Positions 1 to 12,095 of a stretch of 64,000 nucleotides of DNA are shown one piece after another. A model generated the notes under the pieces. That model did not search any database, was not told the DNA's origin, and saw only the letters and a program-made list of their open reading frames with translations. Origin of the DNA: Anaspis maculata (lineage: Eukaryota > Arthropoda > Insecta > Coleoptera > Scraptiidae); the NCBI GenBank assembly GCA_949128115.1, contig OX421964.1:12176892-12240891 (forward strand), read 5' to 3'. Made by a program: the position numbers and the translations under genes. The number at the start of each line of letters is the position of its first letter. Within the stretch, counting starts at the first letter, position 1.

Positions 1-107
1 AATAAGAATAGAAATAAAAATAACGATAAGAATAAAAATAAGAAAAATAAGAACGGCAACTGCCCATTTATACTCCAGAAATAAAAATAAGAATAAGAAA
101 TAGTTTG
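1..107. repeat. AATAAR-type simple repeat
   Basis: This is a purine-rich degenerate hexamer run (AATAAG/AATAAA variants) with a short non-repeat piece holding a TTTATACTCC motif. The reverse-complement type of the same composition, again with a TATAAAT piece, lies at about 4560-4695. The two may be remnants of one repeat family in opposite orientation. No gene is seen here. Confidence 0.6.
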
Positions 108-139
108 AAACATTGCTTCTAGGTGTCGATCGAAGCAAG

Positions 140-1412
140 CACGTTCGCTGCGGCGCAATATACTCAAAACTCTGTGGGGGGCGATACGGGGTGTATATGT
201 CTCGTGCCGCATCATCAGTTCGGGCGGTACGGGGCATATGTACCCCATAAAGGTGATGTTACTTACCCGACTCTAATTGAACACAGGATTGAAATATTTT
301 CTGCATATTCATGAAATCTACTGCAGAATAAACCAACAAACATAGTACAAACGCAGGAGGGCGAATGCACGACCCTAACCGTCACAATGGGAATTTGTTT
401 TTTTCATGATTATTGAAGGACAATAATGAAATAATGTGACCTCGAAAGCGACAAACTGATATGTATCTTTCATTTGTGAAACATACAAGATGGAAGCAAC
501 ATTATAATTGCCGCGGGAACAATAATTTGACATAAACATAAGGAAAATTGTATGATTTATGGTAGGTACTTGTCCAGTACAGTTATAAAATAGTAGGGAG
601 AAATCGAACGGTGTCACAGTCGATCTTGGGGATGTGAATATATCATTTTTGTATTCAATTAGTCGCAAATAACTGTTGACCCAACTCTTTACATTTTCCC
701 CAGTCATCCGGGTCGTTCGTCGTCGTATTTAGCTGATTATTTCCGTCATTTTCCGGCTCTTCTAAGACGTCAGCGAAGTCGTCAGAGTCCTCCCCGTCAC
801 CACTTTCCTCCCAGCTAGGTAAATAGTTATTGTCTTTCACCGAATCGTCCGAATCTTCCTCGTAATCATCTTCTGAACTTTCGGTTCGCTGGGCCTTTGC
901 CAAAGCTACAATTCTTTGCCCGCGACTAGCCATAATTAATTGATTACAGCACAAATACTATCAATACAGACTGCAATCACAATGCTTCCAGACACAAGAA
1001 TGCATGAGTGCTGACTGACCGCTATAGCAGAATAGCACCCCCAAATACAACATAAACCCACAATTGTCTTAACTTGTTGCGATTTATCACTCGACCTCGT
1101 ACCGCCCTACGCAAAGAAACCGACACATGGGGCGAGACGGGACACATGTGCCTCGTACCAGTCGTACCTCGTACCGCCCCACGGCAAGAAATTGTTGCAT
1201 GGGGCGATACGGGGCACATGTGTCCCGTACAGTTTTCGGGGTAGAAAATCATCAACTAGTCATAGGAAACATATCTGCATAAGTTTCACTTCAATATCTC
1301 AAAAATTACGGAAACTAGAGCCATCGTTCCGTAGAGAAGTTTTGCAAATTTCTGTGCCGCCCCGTGGGAAGTCCCGTACGAGGCATATATGACCCGTACC
1401 GCAGCGAACGTG
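140..1412 (-). mobile_element. Decayed piggyBac-like element (non-autonomous)
   Basis: Fourteen-base perfect terminal inverted repeats (CACGTTCGCTGCGG at 140-153, complement at 1399-1412) bound this 1.27-kb block. A TTAA follows the right end at 1413-1416, which is the piggyBac target. The left flank reads CAAG, so one copy of the target is mutated. Subterminal GGGGCGATACGGGGCA-type repeats occur inside both ends (about 168-250 and 1125-1230). The interior holds a transposase N-terminal fragment on the minus strand, but no catalytic DDE domain fits in the space. The superfamily call rests on the TTAA, the CAC-type terminus and the acidic ORF. Confidence 0.6.
655..933 (-). pseudogene. piggyBac-like transposase N-terminal fragment
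   Basis: A 92-residue open frame starts MASRGQRIVALAKAQ and continues into a very acidic stretch rich in Glu, Asp and Ser (roughly residues 18-70). It ends shortly after a DPDDWGKC segment. Acidic, low-complexity N termini are usual in piggyBac-family transposases. The catalytic domain that should follow (several hundred residues) is missing, since only about 515 bases remain to the element's left end. The coding capacity is therefore a relic. The family assignment comes mainly from the surrounding terminal repeats. Confidence 0.45.
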
Positions 1413-1529
1413 TTAAAATGACAGTCGCCACAATTTTCAATTACAGTTTTTAGCTTTATGCTGTTGTTATTGTGGTTGTTTTCCTACTTGTTTTGTTTGG
1501 TGTCATACAATATCACTAATCTGTAATAA

Positions 1530-3745
1530 TACACTTCTGAGCAAAAGTTAAGGGCCACTTTTTCAAATGTGAATAACTCACAAACGCTTTTTTTGATTTT
1601 GACAAATTTTCGCACAGAGGTGGTCTTATGTGTTGTGAAGACAAGTGTGAAGTGGCGCACTCACCAATCCATAGGTTTGTGGTAGAGAGGTCTCCGACTG
1701 TTGCTTTGCAGAAATGCGTAATTTTTAGTGAAATCAAAGCATTGGATTTTGGACAAAATGGAGGTTCATCCAATAAAAAACGTCTAGTTTGCTTTGTTTC
1801 AATGTTCTCAAGCAAGTACCATGCTAAGTTTGTCCATTGATATCTTTCATCTTCAAATTTTGACCATCAATCTCTTCTTATGGCTTAAACAATGTGTGAG
1901 GCACTACTTTGCGTGATTTTGGTTACATACAGTTCAGTCGTGTATTTCTTGTGATTTTGCGTCAACGTTTTGTGATTTTGGCCACTCTTGAGCCTCAAAA
2001 ACAATAAATCCTCTATGCAGATTGTTACTAAAGAGCAAAAACAAGAGAAAAAAGCTCACAAAAATGTCAAAATCTTGAGCATTGACAAGAAATAAGTCAT
2101 AATTTTCATCACATGCCGATAAAACACCTCTACAGTGACCAAAGAAGAAATGGTGAATTTCTTCAATTCTTTTGGGGAAAAGACATTTACGGGGTGTCGC
2201 CAAGAGGCCAAGCGCAAAAACGATGAGTGACAACCTTGATTGATCATTTGCCATCAATATTCAAGAGTTTAAATCACTTTAACGCCATCAGGCCCTTTCG
2301 AATGCGAAGATGTTGAAAAATTAACTTCAAGTTTGTTGCTCTGCACTGAGTGAACCCATGGACGGATATGAATGATGGCCATACTCAGAGATGTGTATAA
2401 GCCTTGTGTTTGAATGTAGAAACCACCAAGAGCATCTGGGGACGCAAAAATTTAAAATCGATGTTTGTTTGAACCTCTGCAGTGTGAAAAACAGCTCAAA
2501 TCAAATGACGTTCTCAATCGGAACTGTCGTCTTTTGTAATTGTACAGGGACTGATCAAAAAGATTCCTGCTGACACCATGATAGAGCCACCTCCATTCGG
2601 AATCCTGAGTGGAATGCAATCTGCATGAAACCGATGTCCACGACGACGAAGACATCATACACGACCGCGCTAGTCGTTTCCTGTCAGGGAGATACGTGTT
2701 TTACGTTCGTCGTTTTTGACCAGGCCCTGTACAATTACGAAAGACGAACAATCCCGATTGAGAACTTATTCGATTTTGGCTGTTTTTCACACTGCAGAGG
2801 TTCAAACAAACACCGATTTTCAAATGTTTGCGTCGTCAGATGCTCTTGGTGGTTTCTACTCTTGAACACAAGGCTTATGCATATCTCTGAGTATGGCCAT
2901 CATCCATTTCCGTCCTTGGGTTCACTCAGTGCAGCGCAACAAACTTGAAGTTAATTTCTCAACTTCTTCGCATTAGAGAGAGCCTGATGGCGTTGGAGGG
3001 ATTCAAACTCTCGAATATCGATGACAAATGATCAATCAAGACTGTCACTCATCGCTTGTGCGCTTGGTCTCTTGGCGACACCCCGTAAATGTCTTTTCCC
3101 CAAAAGAACTGAAGAAATTCACCATTTCTTCTTTGGTCACTGTAGAGGTGTTTCATCGGCATGTGATAAAAATTATGACTTATTTCTTGTCAATGCTCAA
3201 GATTTTGACATTTTTGTGAGCTTCCTTCTCTTGTTTTTGTTCTTTAGTAACAGTCTGCACAAAGGATTTATTGTTGTTGAGGCTCAAGAGTGGCCAAAAT
3301 CACAAAACATTGACGCAAAATCACAAGAAATACACGACTGAACTGTATGCAACCAAAATCACGCAAAGTAGTGCCTCACACATTGTTTAAGCCATAAGAA
3401 GATATTGATGGTCAAAATTTGAAGATGAAAGATGTCAATGAACAAACTTAGCATGGTACTTGCTTAAGAACATTGTAACAAAGCAAACTAGACGTTTTTT
3501 ATTGGATGAACCTCCATTTTGTCCAAAATCCAATGCTTTGATTTGACTAAAAATTATGCATTTCTGCAAAGCAACAGTCGAAGACCTCTCTACAACAAAC
3601 CTATGGATTGGTGAGTGCGCCACTTCACACTTGTCTTTACAACACATAAGACCACCTCTGTGCGAAAATTCGTCAAAATCAAAAAAAGCGTTTGTGAGTT
3701 ATTCACATTTGAAAAAGTGGCCCTTAACTTTTGCTCAGAAGTGTA
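1530..3745. mobile_element. Foldback palindrome 1 (~1.0-kb arms)
   Basis: The sequence from TACACTTCTGAGC at 1530 reappears as its reverse complement ending at 3745. The symmetry holds inward for about 1 kb per arm, for example GGTGGTCTTATGTGTTGTGAAG near 1620 against its complement near 3640. A non-palindromic loop of roughly 160 bp (about 2558-2717) sits at the centre. The arms differ by scattered substitutions, so the palindrome is not very recent. Open frames in the arms occur in mirror pairs and match no family I recognise, so I do not call them genes. Confidence 0.85.
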
Positions 3746-4071
3746 CTTGAATAGGTAGGTATCCAAAAGAATTTTTTACATCGCATCATTCCAAATTAAT
3801 ATCATGGTAGTGTAGGTATCTACTTCTCAATCTAAATTGAGCTTGTGAGGATAACTGGTAGATGGCGCCACGTTTGGACCGCCGTTACTAAGCAACCCGT
3901 GGGAGTTTCTCGCCTACCCAAAAACAGGCGGTTTCAGGCAACTCTTGCTACGTCGATGTACTGCGGATTGCATGAAAGCAGCTCCCATCGTCATCGGCAA
4001 AGCTCGACTGCGTTCGTCACTCGTTCGGTAATCTTTGAGCAGGAGTTGAAAATATTCAACTTGTTATTTTA

Positions 4072-4282
4072 AAGGTGCGTTCAGTCAGCTCAAGGTGCGT
4101 TCAGTCAGCTTATTTAGCCGCAAGTTTTAGTTTTAGTCGGAAGCGCTGCATCGCTTATTGGCTGTTCTGAGGAGGCTGGTTCATAAGAGACAATGGGCGT
4201 CGCTGCGCTTGCGACTAAAATTAAAACTTACGGCTAAATAGGCTGACTGAACGCACCTTAAATAAACTGACTGAACGCGCCT
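4072..4282. mobile_element. MITE with AAGGTGCGTTCAGTCAGC ends, nested
   Basis: The inner element at 4092-4259 (168 bp) has near-perfect inverted ends AAGGTGCGTTCAGTCAGC...GCTGACTGAACGCACCTT, with TTTAGCCG/CGGCTAAA just inside. A second partial pair of the same ends lies outside it (4072-4091 and about 4262-4282). This looks like one copy inserted into the tips of another. An independent 168-bp copy is at 33002-33169. There is no coding capacity. Confidence 0.85.
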
Positions 4283-4559
4283 AAATTCTTAAATTTCTTG
4301 GGCAGTAGCGGCGATAAGTATTTCTTGGGAGGGGCTAGGATCTTGTCATTAACGGAAGGAAACACAAGCCACGGAAGGCTTCAAAACACATTGTAGAATA
4401 TTATTCTACATAAGTTGACCGCCTAACTTGATTATTCAATAACATTGAGGATGATTTGTGCAGAATTTAAGAAACATTTCGCCCTCGAAGACTCTTTTAC
4501 GCCGCCACTGTTGCCAAATACGAAATATTCAATACGCAACAGTGAATGGAAAGTTGGAA

Positions 4560-4695
4560 TTCCTTATTCTTATTGTTATTTCTTATTTGGGTGTATAAAT
4601 GCTTCCACCTGAAAGCTCATTTTCAACATTTTCTTATTTTTATTCTTATTGTTATTTTTATTCTTATTGTTATTTTTATTTTTATTCTTATTTTC
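4560..4695. repeat. TTATTY-type simple repeat
   Basis: Degenerate TTATTC/TTATTG/TTATTT hexamers with an internal TATAAATGC piece. The composition is the reverse complement of the repeat at the window start. Confidence 0.7.
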
Positions 4696-4729
4696 TGCGA
4701 GTATAAATCCACCTTAAATTCTTTAGGGA

Positions 4730-5000
4730 CGTGGATAATGAGGGGTGCCCCCGCTTTTTCACCCCCTATTTTTTACTCCCTTCACTATTTTTGAGAACAG
4801 TTCCAGTTTTTTTATTCTTAATTTACTAGAGAGAAGAAAGTTACTCTTGCGAAATTTTGATTAGAGGCTTCGTTTTCGAGACATTTGGGTTTGAAACTCC
4901 AGAAAACATCTCGAAAACACCACTTTCAAAGGCATAAAAACTGAAATCCAAGAAAATTCATGATTGTTCAAGTGGAATAGGTTTTCCAGGTGTTTTGAGT
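4730..5000. repeat. Fragment of the CAGGGTG-end repeat family
   Basis: The block containing AAGTTACTCTTGCGAAATTT, then GAGGCTTCGTTTTCGAGA and TTTGAAACTCCAGAAAACAT, also occurs at about 29.85, 30.17, 30.35 and 42.93 kb inside larger inverted-repeat elements. This is an isolated internal fragment without recognisable ends. Confidence 0.6.
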
Positions 5001-5098
5001 TGATAAACCACCATTTATTTTGATTGCTAATTAGTATTATCTCGCTTTTGCCACCTGACTGCTGTTCACTGCAGTAGCTCTTTCTCTGACTATATCTG

Positions 5099-5345
5099 AA
5101 GTTTTACGCAACTTTACTGTAGTTAATCTCTACTGCATAAGTAAGAGGTCTCTGCTACCAGAGCCTCGAGATTGGTCTTATCAATCATAACACAAGAATT
5201 TAGAGAAAATAATTGTTGCTGTTCAGTGTATTTAGAATAGTTAGGTGGAACTAAACAAACATAGCGAGAACAGCCATTTGATATCCCCAATACTAAACGC
5301 CACTATAGTTTATGGTTGACAACTAAGCGGAGCTGGGATTGGGTT
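5099..5345 (+). repeat. Dispersed repeat, copy A (long form)
   Basis: About 245 bp closely matches 23371-23612 (copy B). It starts near ACGCAACTTTACTGTAGTTA, passes CATAACACAAGAATTTAGAG and AACATAGCGAGAACAGC, and ends with the structured hairpin described separately at 5285-5343. The copy lies in the sixth intron of the minus-strand importin-beta gene. Confidence 0.8.
5285..5343 (+). ncRNA. Twister-like structured element, copy A
   Basis: The closing stem CCCAAT/ATTGGG encloses ACTAAACGCC on the 5' side and GCGGAGCTGGG on the 3' side. CGC pairs with GCG, and TAGTT pairs with AACTA around a ~10-base loop with ATGG. This arrangement resembles the type-P1 twister ribozyme: a CTAA cleavage-site strand, a 3-bp P2, and GGAG on the opposite strand. 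The resemblance is from memory and unverified. The A-rich linker seen in some twisters is missing. It is at least a conserved structured repeat. Confidence 0.4.
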
Positions 5346-5781
5346 GGTTTATTTAATAATTTTGAAGTGAAACTTCTTTACCCGCGATTATATGTATGTG
5401 GCGAATACGTTTGCTACACTGCGTTCACCTCAAGTGTGATTCTAGTTACCTGAGAGATTTTGTTGATGTAATTACGCTTATTGTGTTTATCAAAGACCTC
5501 CAGATTTTTTTTTGCCTTTCCATCAGCATTGTTGAAAATATTCACGACATTTACAAACACTATACCACAGCAAATCTACAATATCTGTCAACAGGAAGAA
5601 GGTTTTTGGAAGATCGCGCATTTCTAAGCAAAAATACCGTGAGATCAAAAATTATCTTGGTCAAAAGTGGTTTTGAAATTGCAAAATTAGTGTCTACTGC
5701 ATCAGAACTACCCTTGGTAAAAGATAACTGTTGATACCACTGTACAAAAATTCAAAACCACACCCCAAACTACAGTAACGC

Positions 5782-5902
5782 CGGGTTGCTCACTTCGAGT
5801 TTAACTTTAAACCCGGTTTGGTTACTATGGAAATAATTGTTGCAACAATTAAATCTATGGCAACCAAACTAAGTTTAAAGTTAAACTCGAAATGAGCAAC
5901 TG
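5782..5902. mobile_element. Small palindromic MITE
   Basis: The left half CCGGGTTGCTCACTTCGAG..TTTAACTTTAAAC and GGTTACTATGG are mirrored by the right half CCA..GGCAACC, GTTTAAAGTTAAACTCGA and GAGCAACTGG, giving a ~121-bp hairpin with AATTGTTGCAACAATT at the centre. Non-coding. Confidence 0.75.
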
Positions 5903-6082
5903 GACCTAAGAAACCCCTTCCAACACTACACCCCTAGTTTGCTCATTTAAATGTGTGCTCGTGTCTTCATTTCACCATTATCATATCTTTACCTTGATTG
6001 ATGTTCATTTCTCTTCATTTGTTGAAGCTTCCTCTTTTACTGGCTGAAGTATCGAATCCACAATCAAATGAACAAAACTCAC

Positions 6083-6526
6083 CTCCGCTCTTACATGAAT
6101 TCGAATTGAACATTGTCAGCATGGCCGTCATGATGGCGTCCGATATTTGCGGCGCATCTTCGGGCGTGACCTTGCGCAGCACCGACTGCAGCGTGCCGCA
6201 CAACAGCGACTGCAGGTCGTTGAACTGCGACCGGTCGTTGTGACTGGCGATGTGCGTTTCCATCTGCAGCACCTGCTGCAGCCTTTCCAGAATCACCATG
6301 GTCGTCTTCTGCACCGTCACGTAGCAATCCTTGGGCGAGTTTTTCACCATCTCCATCAGGGCCTCGTAGGCGGCCGGCCTCAGGTTGGCCTGGGCGCCGT
6401 CCGGTCGGTCGGTGGTTTCCAGCAGGCGCTGGACGATGTACTCAAAGTACTGGGAGAGGATGTAGGTGTCCGGGGTGCCGGTGTCCTCGTTGACGTCGGC
6501 CGCGTCGTATGCGGCCTCGGCCAGGC
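6083..6526 (-). CDS. Importin subunit beta-1, exon 6 (last in window)
   Basis: This 444-nt exon encodes residues 487-634 of the assembled protein. The 3' acceptor TTCACAG|GC lies on the right and the donor GGAG|GTGAGT on the left. The translation starts [15 protein letters not shown] and includes [39 protein letters not shown] and [16 protein letters not shown], all hallmark importin-beta HEAT-repeat helices in the middle of the receptor. It ends with one base of a split Gly codon in the Gly-rich linker that precedes the C-terminal HEAT repeats. No following exon is found down to base 1, so the gene continues outside the window. The antisense 169-residue frame is a shadow of this GC-rich exon. 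Confidence 0.96.
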
Positions 6527-9500
6527 CTGTGAAGCAACAAAAAACAAAAATTATGATAATGAATTTCTTCATCTTATAGTAGTGCATATTGACTACATTA
6601 TGTATTCGTTTTCACGTTTCAGTGACTTGAGCGAGCTATTATCCACAAGTGACTAAAGTGAGTCATTATGGATGCCTTTGACATTAATCCATCAAAATTG
6701 ATTTTAGCTGGATTTATTTGGCAGAATATCTTCTCAATTTTAGTTTGTGCCGAGCTTAAACCGCTGCAAAGTCGGTCGGTGGTTTAATTTAACAAGGCGA
6801 AATATCCGGCGATTTCGAGTCGCTTCTATTTTTAGTTCTAGTTCTATTCTTTTTCTTCAAGATTTTTAAGGAGGTATTGTGATGGCCAGCTTAAAACCTT
6901 GGAGGGGCATTTTCTGAATAAATTAGCATTACGGGCGATATTGGGAAAGGAAGAAATGGTACAAGGGGGATTCTAGAGTCGCGTCGCATTCTAGAGTAGC
7001 CGGCTTGTTGGCCAGGGGTCGTCACACTTGAGAGGGGGTGGAAGAGAGGGCGAGAAAACGGGGGTGAGGTAGCGTCACTGGTGTAGGTGCGTTCTACAGC
7101 TACGTGCGTTCGACACGAACGGATGTGTGACCGTAAAAAATTTGTATTGGTCAAGAATAAATCAACAAGAGTGCTAAATCAACTGTTAATAGTTATTGTG
7201 TATCATCAACTAGTGACAGACTGAGACTGCACAAGGCAAGTTACCTTCTATGTAATCAAATGATAATTGTTCAAAGGGGTGAAAGTAATTGTTTTGTTTA
7301 TAAACTTCACTTATCAAGTTGGTTCTGTGTATTTTGAACAGCCACAGGTAGTGTCAAGCAGAGTCAATAGTGTGCAAATAGCTGTGAGCTTTTAAATACC
7401 TTGTTTTCAGCTACCCTCAAGCCACCAGGTGAATGGCGGAGGCCGCAATAACCCTTCTACAAATAGATATAGCTTCTGACAGGTGATTTGTAGACTCTAT
7501 TAGCTTGAGACAAAGCACTAGCAGTATTTATTCAGATCGAACCTGGGCGAAAATCTAGCGCGAAATCTTTCCCCATTGAATAAATTAGAATTTAACCTTT
7601 TCGCAACGACAGGGGATTTCACGAGCATTCAAGTAGAGTTCCTAGAAAGCGAACCGCTTGAAACACGCCCAGAAATGCAGTGTCGCTTCGAAATATCTAC
7701 AAGACATCGAAAAGTAATATAATTTTCCAGGTTAATTGATTAAGGGTCACACCTAATTGCACACATTGAGTGAGTTTGTGCAACACAAAGTGATACAGAG
7801 CTGAGTGACAAGTCTGTAAGTTGAAACACAGCACCAGCTGGACGTAAATTGATCAAACTGAGACACTCAACTTTCAAGTAAATTATTTGATCGGTAGTTA
7901 AAATAATGGCTATAATTTCGAAATACAAAGACCATACTCGATGGGTAATAATCTCTCTCTAAGTGGCGTGATCGATATCTCTCTATGTATGCATAAGTGG
8001 GACTGAATGATGGAAGTGTTGATTGAAATTAATAGGTAATTATGCAAAGAATCAAACTCATGGGTGTTATGAAACTCAACTCATCTAGGTCTCTCCTTCA
8101 AGTGAGTAGGAATACGGAAACGGGAATCAATTTAGAGAGTGGATTCAATTATGCACGGACATTAGGATGTTATTTGAATTTTAGAAACCGAATGTTAATT
8201 GAATTAACTAATTCCTTATTGTCAGCTGGACTCAGCACAATATGAGAGTATGTAATGAATAATTAATTCAAATGAAGTAATTAAGGTTCACTAAATTAGC
8301 GATCATTGATTGATCGGTAAATAAAGGAGGTGTAGTTTTGAAAAAACTTTGTTCATTCGCAATACATATTTATTCAATTGTCATCTTCCAAAAGAACCTG
8401 GGGAATTAAGAGGCTTTGGGAATCAAAAGGGATCTGGGAATTTATTTAAATGATTTAGGTAAAAGGGTTATGGAAAATCTACGGCACAAAATACACACAA
8501 CGTAAGGCTCCATAATGGTATGTCACGTCTAATTAATTAGGGACTAGCTGTCACCGGCGCCGGCAAGCCGTCGCCTGGGTGACAGCATTGGTTGAAAAGT
8601 AGCCAGGGAATTTGTTCCACTGACACCGGACAAGTGGAAAGGGAATTGTATACATGATGATGTTGATTTTCAGTTGTTTTAGGCAGATGTCAGGTTTTCT
8701 TTTGGCGAGTTTGGTAATTTTATGCATCTCCGTCGATAGTGTTTTGGTCAGATGAAGTTTTCCAAGAGGCGTAAGCAACTGACTGTGTAAGAGTAACATG
8801 AATTCGAAAAGATGTTTGTTTTTCGCGTGTTTTGAAATTTCTGCCCCGACTTGTAGGACTCTATTGTGAACGAAGCGCATGTCAGTGGGTGGTGTCTGGT
8901 CAGTGAAGAGTTGTCGGGAAAAATCGATACACCATTATTTTGTTTATTGCTATGAATTTCTACTTTTGTTCAAGTTAACTACTAAAAATACTGGAAACAT
9001 GATGAAGCTTTGTCGGTACTGTCGTGGAAGACGCCGTGTTGTTGAAGGAAAATCAGGACCGTGTATTTGTATTATTTAGGGGCCTTTCTAAATATTTGTA
9101 GGAGAAATTGAGATGAAATAAAATTATGTGCAAAATTACAAATTTGACAGTTACGTTCCAGTTGGCGTAAGTTCAAAATACCAATCGGATCTTGCGGTAA
9201 TGATGATAGAAATGTCATGTAACTACGAGAAGAAACTGTCAATAAAGTGAATTTGGCGAGTCACGAAAATGGGCACCGATATATTATCAAGTAATTGTAA
9301 TGTCAAGACCAATTTATTTACAAACAAAAAAGTAACCTCAAAGTGGAAGACATTCACTGAGAAATCAACAATCACAAATGACAAATGCATTTCGATTGTC
9401 CATCATGACCGAGTATTCATTCATTCCGAGAAGCCCCTTCCTCGAAATGTGGAGCCTTTAAAAATCGGGCCCTAGTGCAAATATACTGTGAGTACCCCCC

Positions 9501-10700
9501 AGACGTGCTTTGCCCACCTTAACTCGCCTGTATCGGTGAAATTACCCCGTCAACACCGGAGCCGGGCTACGAAATTTGATCAAAATGCCCTTCGAATTTG
9601 GATTGGCTCTTGTGTTTTGTGTCTGATGGACGCTCAAAAGTCTCCTCTAAACCACAATTCAATTTCGCACGCTGACACGGTACATTTTCTCCAAAAACAC
9701 TGTTCAAATGCCTCGAGGTGTTGAGTTTTCCAAAACCCAGAGCGACAATTGACGTTCCTGTCACTTTGGCCGTGCCATGGTCGAATTTGATCAATTATAC
9801 GGCGAAATTTTAGAAAAAACCCCACCACCTGGCCCGCACCGGACGACACTAGGTCCACGAAACCCCCCGGTCGGCACTTCACACCAAATTTCTCGAAATT
9901 CTCCCAAAAAAGCCAAATTTTCACCGCAAAAACGTAACAAGATGTTTGAAATGGACTACTCGAAGCGGCGGTTCCCTGGAAAAAATTGGAATGAATTATG
10001 AACTTTTGAAAAATCCCCTCAAATTCAGCAGAAATTTCCCATCGTCAACTTGCATTGCGGTTCGTTTGCTAATTTTTTTTTAAATACCCCGCCAAAATCC
10101 GACGTCTGGTTTTCACAAATTCCAACCAGCCGTCGTTTGGTTCTCTCATCGATAAGTTTAGGGTGAAGGGGGGGGGGTATCACAGTATTATCACCCATTC
10201 ATCAAGTACTTATTATCACGCATTAGAAGCTTGCGATGTCTCGATCGAATAAAGTTGTTTTAGAATTTTCTGATGTCATTGAATGCCGGCCCGTCATTCA
10301 ACGACCGGGGGGGAGGGGAGATGTCACAGGGCCTTCATTCAACGGGCAGGGGGAGATATCATCAGCTGCACTGTAGTTCCTAATTTTTACGTTAACTCAT
10401 CTCCTAATCTAATCAAGCCACGAGTTTGACTTTTTTTTAATTTGAAGGGCACATCAAAACCTTTGTAATGATGTAACAACAACGGTTAAGGAAAAATTAT
10501 TTATAGACCAGAAAACAAGACATCTTGACTGGCTATGAATGTATCAACTTTTACACCAAGCGACAAACTTTTTCATTTATGCAAATTTCAATTATGTCCC
10601 AGTTTTAACCGATCATACTTCAGGAAAAGATTCTCCTAGTCTTCCTGATTACAAACCATTTCAAAAATTTCGCTTCTTGAACAGGTAAAAAAACAGGTGT
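6527..10700. other. Importin-beta intron 5, largely featureless
   Basis: AT-rich intron sequence. I see no gene or complete mobile element. Open frames here, such as a 109-residue one at 8551-8880 on the minus strand, have no family motifs I recognise. G-runs occur at about 10165-10178 and 10305-10315. The block 10500-10580, with AAGCGACAAACTTTTT, matches in reverse complement the block at about 18055-18135, so both are parts of a dispersed repeat. Confidence 0.5.
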
Positions 10701-10774
10701 TGCTATTTAGTGCGTATTTGAAATAGACATAACTAAACAAACATAGCTAAAACAGCGTTAATATACCCAATACT

Positions 10775-10824
10775 AAACGCCGCCATAGTTCATGGTCATC
10801 AACTATGCGGAGCTGGGATTGGGT
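10775..10824 (+). ncRNA. Twister-like structured element, copy C
   Basis: The closing stem is ACCCAAT/ATTGGGT. The inner arm is CATAGTT/AACTATG, with CGC/GCG between them and the invariant CTAAACGCC and GCGGAGCTGGG strands. Upstream, AACATAGC is shared with the other copies. It lies in importin-beta intron 5, antisense to the gene. Same caveats as copy A. Confidence 0.4.
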
Positions 10825-11276
10825 AAATGGATAATATCAGAATGAAAAAACTCCTCAAAGCTGGCATTGGTTTAAGCTTGTCTTCCCACCAGATTTTCAG
10901 GAGCGAGAGGAACAGAGGTGGTGATTTTGAGTTTCTTTTCTCAGTTGCAAACATCACCGCTGTGCGAGAGAGACAGCAAGAGAGCATCATCTAGACCATG
11001 CTGTGAAATGTATCAGTTTTTAGAGTATGCGAGAAATATTTTTATTTGTGAGATTTCCATAGACATACAACCTGCGGAACAAATAATAATTGACGCGTCA
11101 GAAAAAAAATCTGATTCTACAATGCTTTGGCTTCATTCGCTTCGCAGAGTGATATGAAACTTTGCACAAATGAAAAAGTTTTTCGCATACACTAAAACTT
11201 GATACATTTCAAGACTATTCTGGTCTATTGTTAATTTATAAATGATTGCCTCAAATCACGAAGCGAAGAAACGCAC

Positions 11277-11776
11277 CTGAGAAAGCCCAACACACGTTGG
11301 CGGCGACCCTCGGCTCCGCCTTCAGCCCGTTGATCAGGCTCTCCAGCAACGGCTTCAGGTAGTTCTCGTTGATGGCCGCCTCGGGGATGATCTCGCAGAT
11401 GCGGCCGAACGTCCAGGCGGCCGTGTCGCGCACGATGACGCTCGTGTCGTACATCAGTTCGATGAGCGTCGGCATGGCCTGCTCCACCAGCGGCCTGAGC
11501 GTGGTGTTGTCCAGACCGCCCAGAATGGAACCGAAAGCCATCAGGGAGGCGTCGCGGAACCGCCAATTTTCCGATTTGATGTTCTCCTTGATAAAGGGCA
11601 GCACGTGCGGCACTATCTCGTTCTCGCAGCAGGTGGCCAGCAGCATCAGGCATACGCCGGCCGCCTTGCTCGGGTTCCAATCATCTTCGTCGTCAAGTTC
11701 CTCCTGTTTGGTGAGCTTCTGCAGCAGTATGGGCACGATGAATTGCAGCGCTCCTTTGGCGTAGTGTCTCGAGACC
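11277..11776 (-). CDS. Importin subunit beta-1, exon 5
   Basis: This 500-nt exon completes residue 320 and encodes 321-486. The acceptor is CCGGACAG|G and the donor is TTTCTCAG|GTGCGT. The sequence [20 protein letters not shown] begins the exon. The acidic loop [15 protein letters not shown] follows, then [60 protein letters not shown] and [20 protein letters not shown]. The acidic DDE loop between HEAT repeats is a conserved importin-beta feature involved in cargo/IBB and RanGTP handling. Identity to the animal family is very high here, and no frameshift or stop is present. Confidence 0.97.
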
Positions 11777-12095
11777 CTGTCCGGAGGTAGATAGCTTGAA
11801 TTGAGTTCGGAAGGAAAATTCTTAATTGCAAACAATTTACACACCATGCTGCTAATTTTGTTATATATTTTCTTCGTTTATAAATCAATCTTTTTTCAAG
11901 AGTCTTTTGTCCTATTTTAAATAAGTAATACGAGACTGTGATGAACAGAAAACGGAACAAAGCGATTTTTGACTCTTGCAGGAATTATTGCCATTTTCAA
12001 TAAGGTGTTTGTGTAGCTTTTCATTGCGTATTGACGACAGTTATTGGGAGAAACTATCGAACATAGCGAAAAGAGCATTCATATCCGCAATGCTA

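Noticed and set aside
1934..3341. Paired ~107-residue frames on opposite strands (1934-2257 and 3021-3341)
   Set aside because: Mirror images forced by the arms of foldback palindrome 1; no domain is recognised and start/stop positions are not under evident constraint.
5285..5343. Hammerhead or HDV-like ribozyme identity for the structured element
   Set aside because: It lacks CTGATGA and GAAA of the hammerhead and the nested pseudoknot layout of HDV; the CTAA/GGAG core fits twister better.
5396..5734. 112-residue plus-strand frame
   Set aside because: No motif, AT-rich codons and intronic position; length is within chance for this amount of sequence.
6147..6656. 169-residue plus-strand open frame
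   Set aside because: Antisense to importin-beta exon 6, created by its GC-rich codon use; the minus-strand translation is unmistakable.
8551..8880. 109-residue minus-strand frame
   Set aside because: No family features, and it sits inside importin-beta intron 5 on the same strand without splice signals that would link it.
11369..11764. 131-residue plus-strand open frame
   Set aside because: Shadow of importin-beta exon 5 on the opposite strand.
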